DNA of 42,588 nt, taken from Ceratorhiza oryzae-sativae. Taxonomy: Eukaryota > Basidiomycota > Agaricomycetes > Cantharellales > Ceratobasidiaceae. Positions 36,746-42,588 of this stretch are shown here, in pieces (position 1 is the first letter of the stretch; the number at the start of each line of letters is the position of its first letter). The DNA lies in NCBI GenBank assembly GCA_030998015.1, contig JARWMV010000125.1, positions 1 through 42,588 on the forward strand. Direction: 5' to 3'. Position numbers and translations under genes: made by a program. Under the pieces are notes generated by a model. The model worked only from the letters and a program-made list of their open reading frames with translations, made no database searches and was not told the origin of the DNA.

Positions 36746-38577
36746 CTACACTAGAGCCGTAGGGCCTTCAATGTAAGGTTTTCCAGTGTAATTTGATTCC
36801 TCGACAATTAACCATCGATTTTGATATAATTTCCCAGGTTTAATCCATTTAGTTTTAACTGTACCAGGGTTTATTGTTTTTCCCATACCTATAGCTTGAC
36901 TTGCGCCTCCAATTGTGAAATAATGGTAGGCTTGGTCAGTTAGTAGGTCAATAACTACCACTGGAATTTTATTACTAATAGCACCTAGGATATTTCTACA
37001 AAATAATAAAGATATAACTTTACCCTCAAATATGCCATTAGTGAATTTTTTATTAATATTACCCGTGCACGCCTGCGAACGCCTTGGCTTGCCAAGGCGG
37101 CCCTGGCGTGCGCGCGGCTCGCCGCGAACGCGGCCTCGTTAACAATGCCCACGGGTCGTTGACCCTCCGCTTTAGCGGCTGAAATCTTGGGTTACACCTA
37201 AGATTTTAGCCGATAGAGCGGGGGCCCGCGCGCGTTAGTTGCTGGTGGGACTTGTCCCACCAACCAACGTGAGCAATCGCAACCGTTTGCGATTGCTAGT
37301 GCGCGGCATAATATCGATATTTAGCCGCCGGCTGAAAATGACGAACGGTCGTCATTTTCTACGAGGGAATCTTTAGGATTCCCTCTAACGCCGGCGGGAG
37401 TACTGCTCCTTTAGAAATATTCAAAAAACTTGCTGCTTTAATACTAGATGTAAATTCCCCTATTTTATTGAGATTTTCATCGTAAGCCCAAATTAGTCCT
37501 AATGGAATTTCATCATAATTGATTCCTTCTACTAATGGTAAATTTTCCTTAGAATAAGGGTGAACTTCTTTCATTGGTTTGGTAATATCAACAAATCGTA
37601 CGTATTCCCCTAAAACACTAGATTTATGGAAATTTATACAGTTAATATAACCCTCGAGCCGGCCGCGCTGGGGACGGTAAGCGGGTTAGTCTGTGACTAA
37701 CCCCTGCCGGACATCTGCGATGACCGAGTTTGGTTTTGGGCCCTAGTGCCCCCCAAACATGTGCAGCTACGCTGCATTGTTTGGGGGGCACTAGGTTGTG
37801 CGCGAGGCGGCCCCTCTGGCCGCGAGCCCGCGCACGCCAGGGCCGCAGCTGCGATCGTAGGCGGGCACGGGTCAGATTCTGTATTTAGTGATGGCTTCAT
37901 AGCACTTAGAATAGCTTGCTCTAAAGCTCTTGCTTCATATTGTGTAAAATGCAAAAGAACATTACCCGTGCACGCCTGCGAACGCCTTGGCTTGCCAAGG
38001 CGGCCCTGGCGTGCGCGCGGCTCGCCGCGAACGCGGCCTCGTTAACAATGCCCACGGGTCGTTGACCCTCCGCTTTAGCGGCTGAAATCTTGGGTTACAC
38101 CTAAGATTTTAGCCGATAGAGCGGGGGCCCGCGCGCGTTAGTTGCTGGTGGGACTTGTCCCACCAACCAACGTGAGCAATCGCAACCGTTTGCGATTGCT
38201 AGTGCGCGGCATAATATCGATATTTAGCCGCCGGCTGAAAATGACGAACGGTCGTCATTTTCTACGAGGGAATCTTTATGGGAGGTAGCCTGGACCATGA
38301 GACTCATGGTCAAGGCTACCTCATCTGAGGATTCCCTCTAACGCCGGCGGATGAATGTCTTTGATTAACTCAGTCGATTTATTGTTTAACAAAACAAATT
38401 CTTTATGGTAATTTGGAGTTAATGCAACAGGAGACCAACTAAAATTCGTTAGACCCATAGAACTTAGAGTTGTATAAATTAGACTTGAATTTCCATTTAA
38501 TTGTTTAATTTCTCGTAGACTACTGTAGTGATTGCTAAATCGTCTAGAAAAGTAAGTTGCACTGCCGTTAACCAAAA
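36746..38577 (-). pseudogene. GIY-YIG/NUMOD1 endonuclease, right-arm copy
   Basis: Mirror of 9313-11144 with the same three GC blocks and stop. Confidence 0.74.
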
Positions 38578-38591
38578 TAATATATAGAAAA

Positions 38592-39410
38592 CTACAGACC
38601 TATTTTGTACCGCATCATGGCTGGAATATGCGGGGATAATAAATCCTGTAAAATAGGAACCGAGTAAGACGGGATTATAATTCTATAACCAGTACTATGT
38701 TTACATTTGTAACATTCCGTCGCGCTGGGACCACCCGAATGGATGCCCGTAGGGCTTGGCCAAAACCACCCCCAAACAATGCAGCGTAGCTGCACATGTT
38801 TGGGGGTGTTTTTGGAAATCACATTTCGGGTGTCCCCAGCGCGGCCGTCGCGCCGAGAATCGATGATTTGCGAAGGCAAATCTACATCGATTCTCGAGGG
38901 TAAATTTCATTTAGAATTTAGAGTTTGGATTAATAAATTTACTTCTGCCAAAGTAAATGAATCAGTACACAACTGTACATATTTTTTGTTTTTTTCCCAA
39001 CTACCATCATCCGAAATCCAATATGCGAGACCTAAAGGTGTCAGGAGAGACCCAATGTTTAATGGTACAATTTTTTTACCATCAGGATAAAATAAATTAT
39101 AGAATGTATTGAGACACGGTAATGAGTAAGTATAAAATCTTACAGTATCATAGATTTTCCCCGTTCTTTTATGTGGAGCTCGAGTAGGGGTTTTAGGTGC
39201 CATCCCACAAAAAGCACTGAATAATTCATACAAATGCTGAAGGTATTCCTTGTGTACCACTCCTTGCATGAATTCCAATCTAGCACTTTTACATGTTTTT
39301 TGTTTTGTAATGCATAAATCTCCCAGGATAAGCCCGACAAGAATGTCTTGCAGATTTTGAGGTAGAGAGAACTGTAATCGTTCTGCTCTTGTTAGAGTAT
39401 TTCTTTTCAT
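38592..39410 (-). CDS. LAGLIDADG endonuclease with in-frame insert, right-arm copy
   Basis: Mirror of 8480-9298. The TGA (38907-38909) and the element C insert are shared by both arms. Confidence 0.78.
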
Positions 39411-39978
39411 AAAAGTTAATTAATATATTTATAAGACTAGAATTTTCAAGGTATATCATATTCTGGGAATACAATCACATCCTCTATGACCCGTGCACGC
39501 CTGCGAACGCCTTGGCTTAAGCCAAGGCGGCCCTGGCGTGCGCGCGGCTCGCCGCGAACGCGGCCTCGATATCCATTACCCCTCGGGTCAACAGCATGTA
39601 TTTATATATAAATACAATGCTGGTTGACCCTAAGCGGGGGTATGAATGAAGAACGGAGCCCTTCACCATAAGACGAAACCTAGGGCCATTCTAAAATTTA
39701 CGAAGTAGAGTTCGCATATTGTGCCGTGCTTTTAAAAAATTATCTCTGATATATTTTAAAAATACAGTTAAAATGGGTAATCTAGTGGAGTATGGTTTGA
39801 GGTTTTTATGACCTCTTCTTTTATGACCCGTGCACGCCTGCGAACGCCTTGGCTTAAGCCAAGGCGGCCCTGGCGTGCGCGCGGCTCGCCGCGAACGCGG
39901 CCTCGATATCCATTACCCCTCGGGTCAACAGCATGTATTTATATATAAATACAATGCTGGTTGACCCTAAGCGGGGGT

Positions 39979-40359
39979 ATGAAATTTCCACATATAAATC
40001 TTGAGTATTATGAGACTGTATTACATAGACACCACTATCTGAAGTAAATAGAGAAGGCTTATAGTTATTAGTAAGAGATTTTGTAGCAGGATTAGTTAAA
40101 ATTGAATCTTTAGATAAAGAAGAATAAGATATCCCTGTATCCCCTTCAGGTGCATTAAGTAAATGGTTTACTTTAGCATCTAAAAAGGACTTTACAATAG
40201 GATTAGAAGAGTAATGATCATACATTTTATTAAGAACTATTCGGTTTCCCTTCATCATAGCTGTATCATTCCAAGGGATATTTTTTTCAGCTAATTTTGT
40301 TGGAACTAAAGAAAATAATAAAGGGCTTATTAAATCTTCATCGGCAGTTATACAAATGG
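39979..40359 (-). pseudogene. Endonuclease N-terminal part fused to nad2, right-arm copy
   Basis: Mirror of 7531-7911, open through the same residues and truncated by the mirror of B5. Confidence 0.53.
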
Positions 40360-40645
40360 AGTATTGTGAAGAAGAAAAATTATCGAATAACTCACTAAGG
40401 GCACCTATGCCAAATCCAATTGACTGAATATAAACAACACTGCTATAAAGTGCTGCGACATAAAGTAATACAATAGACCCCCAATGCGTTGCAGCGTATT
40501 GGGGGGCTATTGCCCCCCCAAACAATGCAGCGTAGCTGCATTAGTTTGGGGGGTCAATAGCTATTATTCGTATTAATAGTTGAGATGTTCGAAGAGAAGG
40601 TAGCGCATTGGCTAAGATAAAAATAATTGTACTAGCAAAAAGCAT
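40360..40645 (-). CDS. nad2: nad2 5' exon with 84-nt insert, right-arm copy
   Basis: Mirror of 7245-7530. The insert and its in-frame TAA are identical in both arms, so the interruption is not a random base-calling error in one arm. Confidence 0.74.
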
Positions 40646-40893
40646 TAAACCAACGCCGTGCCATACTGTTTTAAGTACGACAGGCAGCCAATAGGAAATG
40701 AACTTCCTAAAGACTCCACAAATCTAACACTAGTCAAAATTTTATAGGACTCTCAGAATCTTTAGATTCTTAGAAAACCCAATTTTGCCAGGTTGGTATA
40801 CCTAGGATTTATGGTCTCTTTTATTTGATTTAATGTAAATCCAGAAGGGGATTAATGTTTCGTTATACAATATCTAGAATTAGCCAGTACTAA

Positions 40894-41289
40894 TTAGTAT
40901 TGGCTGTCAAGCCACACTAGGTATTTTTCTAGTGACACAGCTTCAATTACTGCAGGCATGAATCCATGGTATACTCCGCAGATTTCAGAGCATTGCCCGT
41001 AGAACACACCTTCCCGTTGAACAAGAACTGAAGTTTGATTTAATCGACCAGGAACTGCATCTATTTTAAGACCTAATGATGGTACAGCAAAATCGTGAAT
41101 TACATCTGTAGCTGTTACAATAAATCTGATGTGTGTGTCTACAGGAACAACAACTCTGTTATCAACATCAAGTAATCTTAATTGCCCATCTTCTAGGTCG
41201 CTTTCAGGAACCATATATGAATCGTATTCAATGGCTTCTCCGTCTTCGTTAATAAAATCAGAGTATTCATATGACCAATACCATTGGTG
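40894..41289 (-). CDS. cox2: cox2 3' exon, right-arm copy
   Basis: Mirror of 6601-6996 with the same 131 codons from HQWYWS to DSQY-TAA, the CuA ligands intact. If the palindrome is real the genome has two equivalent cox2 3' exons, each lacking the upstream exon. Confidence 0.95.
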   Translation of the reverse strand, partial: HQWYWSYEYSDFINEDGEAIEYDSYMVPESDLEDGQLRLLDVDNRVVVPVDTHIRFIVTATDVIHDFAVPSLGLKIDAVPGRLNQTSVLVQREGVFYGQCSEICGVYHGFMPAVIEAVSLEKYLVWLDSQY

Positions 41290-41626
41290 CAATAGAAAAA
41301 ATTCTATTTCGACTGTACATTAAACAATATATTTTATATTAAATATTACGATATAATAATATACTGCCCACCAGTGACCCAGTCTGTGGCAGTTAATGTA
41401 AATTGCCTTTCACTGAGTTCAATTGTAATTGATTTCTCAAAGAAGAAAATTTGTCCATTCCCTGACAGTCTTATAATTATAGCGGTACTAATTCTATAAA
41501 AATTTTAACTGTTTTTACTAGTGTCGCCAAAAGATAGTAACTCCCCCAACTCAGTACCCCCAAAGATGAAAAACTGCGCTTTGGCTGGATAAAAAGAGGG
41601 CCTTGTCGTATTAAATCCAACAGCCG
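41290..41626 (-). other. Intron sequence between rnl and cox2, right-arm copy
   Basis: Mirror of 6265-6600 with one extra base in a G run (GGGGG against GGGG), at 41559-41563 on the plus strand as CCCCC. Confidence 0.55.
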
Positions 41627-41773
41627 AACCCAACTCGCGTACCCTTTTAATCGGCGAACAGCCGAACCCTTCCAAGCTTGTGCACCCGGAGGATAGGATG
41701 AGTCGACATCGAGGTGCCAAACAGTCCGGACAATATGTACTCTCGCGGACTATCAGCCTGTTATCCCTAGCGT
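41627..41773 (-). rRNA. rnl: Large-subunit rRNA exon, right-arm copy
   Basis: Mirror of 6118-6264 and identical as far as read. The adjoining intron core (41774-42150) has the full ACTATACATGG R motif, two bases longer than the left arm, so this copy looks like the intact one. Confidence 0.92.
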
Positions 41774-42183
41774 CATTTAGGATACGATCTTCGATCGTTA
41801 AAATTTTGATTAAATCAAAAATGGACTATATCTTCAAACTAATTTTGTAAATCAATTCGAGCCATGTATAGTCTCTGAAGCCCAAGGTAATTTATTTATA
41901 TTAAATTACCAACCAGGGCTTGCGGATATTTCTTATATTGATTCGCATTATGAGTATGTTAATGAATACTAGCTACACAAAAGAATTTCCCCGCATATAA
42001 TGGCTATTCACTGATCTATGCCAAGTGCACAGTTAATCTTTATTTGACATCACAAATAAAGAAAACCAGTGGTCACGCCTTTTCAATTCCCCTCTGGGGT
42101 GAGATTATTTAGCCACATACAATTTATATTGAAGGGGGTTAGAATTATTACCCCTGCCAAGACGTGCGCTAAAGCGCAGTTCT

Positions 42184-42550
42184 CTAGGCAGGGTTTAATA
42201 TTGAGTTATCCCATTTGTCTTGAATGTTGGATACAAAGATGTATGTTTCTACTACTAGATCTTTATCCAAAGCTCTACTTACTTTGTATCTAGATAACTC
42301 TAAACTTGAAGCACAAGATTTAACACTAAGAAAAGGAGGAAACAATAATACATGAGCTGAGCTATATACAAACACACGTTTTCTCATGCCACTATTATTA
42401 CTCATTTTCTGTAAAGATTCTGCTGTGAAAGCTTCTAAACCTTTAAGTCCTTTTCTGTGACTTGGTTTTCCAAGTTTAGCCTCACTCATTTTCGCCCTAG
42501 TCTCTGGTGACATTTTTATCCCTAAATTACTGCCTGCTTTTTTAAGAATA
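42184..42550 (-). pseudogene. GIY-YIG C-terminal fragment, right-arm copy
   Basis: Mirror of 5343-5709 with the same reading frame and the same stop inside a GC hairpin. Upstream sequence (higher coordinates) enters a family-B element and leaves the window after 38 nt, so only this arm could continue toward the missing rnl 5' part. Confidence 0.75.
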
Positions 42551-42588
42551 TTACCCGTGCACGCCTGCGAACGCCTTGGCTTGCCAAG

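Larger units (their letters stand above)
23944..42588 (-). repeat. Right arm of giant inverted repeat (palindrome)
   Basis: Reverse complement of the left arm. Left position p maps to 47,893-p outside 6023, 47,891-p then 47,890-p up to about 12,200, 47,888 to 47,890-p through the middle, and 47,885-p close to the axis. Each GC element listed for the left arm therefore has a mirror copy here. The arm runs to the last base of the window and may continue beyond it. Confidence 0.97.

Overview
This window looks like fungal mitochondrial DNA, probably from a zoosporic (chytrid-type) lineage. The evidence is exons of cox1, cox2, nad1 and nad2, domain V of the large-subunit rRNA, group I intron cores, and many intron homing endonucleases of the LAGLIDADG and GIY-YIG families, all AT-rich. 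Scattered through this are extremely GC-rich hairpin elements. Some have the layout of the double-hairpin elements (DHEs) known from Allomyces and chytrid mtDNA. The organism assignment is inference; no tRNA or species-specific marker was found.

Layout. Positions 1-5304 are single-copy here. On the minus strand they carry the last cox1 exon (2380-2862), part of the intron before it with a shattered LAGLIDADG gene (3583-4950), and downstream a second LAGLIDADG gene fused to a degenerate copy of cox1 (94-1714). From 5305 to the window end the sequence is one giant palindrome: left arm 5305-23942, right arm 23944-42588, about 18.64 kb each with a one-base spacer. Left position p maps to about 47,890-p on the right (47,893 at the outer end, 47,885 near the axis). 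Read outward to axis, each arm holds: a GIY-YIG fragment and rnl exon, a cox2 3' exon, a nad2 5' exon, LAGLIDADG and GIY-YIG genes, a second cox2 tail, a truncated LAGLIDADG gene, then nad1 exons 1-3 separated by introns with four endonuclease genes. The axis lies at the tip of a hairpin inside a GC element, within the last nad1 intron gene, so the nad1 3' exon is absent.

GC elements. Family A (172 bp, or 222 bp with a nested 50-bp hairpin) has 28 copies. Family B (about 155-250 bp) is equally frequent. Families C and D and the DHEs make up the rest. Almost every endonuclease gene is cut by several of them, and reading resumes on the far side, often in the original frame once the insert and one copy of a short target repeat are disregarded. 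One DHE interrupts nad2 itself with an in-frame TAA.

Most interesting observation. DHEs and family B share a rule: left flank X, hairpin 1, inverted copy of X, hairpin 2, X again. X differs from site to site. Single-hairpin inserts show X, hairpin, inverted X. The 18.6-kb palindrome has the same form (X, hairpin, inverted X) on a huge scale. This suggests one process, fold-back template switching at hairpin tips, behind both the small elements and the genome-scale inversion. A fold-back sequencing or assembly artefact remains a serious alternative for the large palindrome.

Gene integrity. No complete standard protein gene is present. cox1 and cox2 lack 5' exons, nad1 lacks its 3' end, nad2 lacks its 3' part, and rnl is represented by one exon. 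Either the missing parts lie elsewhere (possibly joined by trans-splicing) or this is a rearranged, partial molecule.
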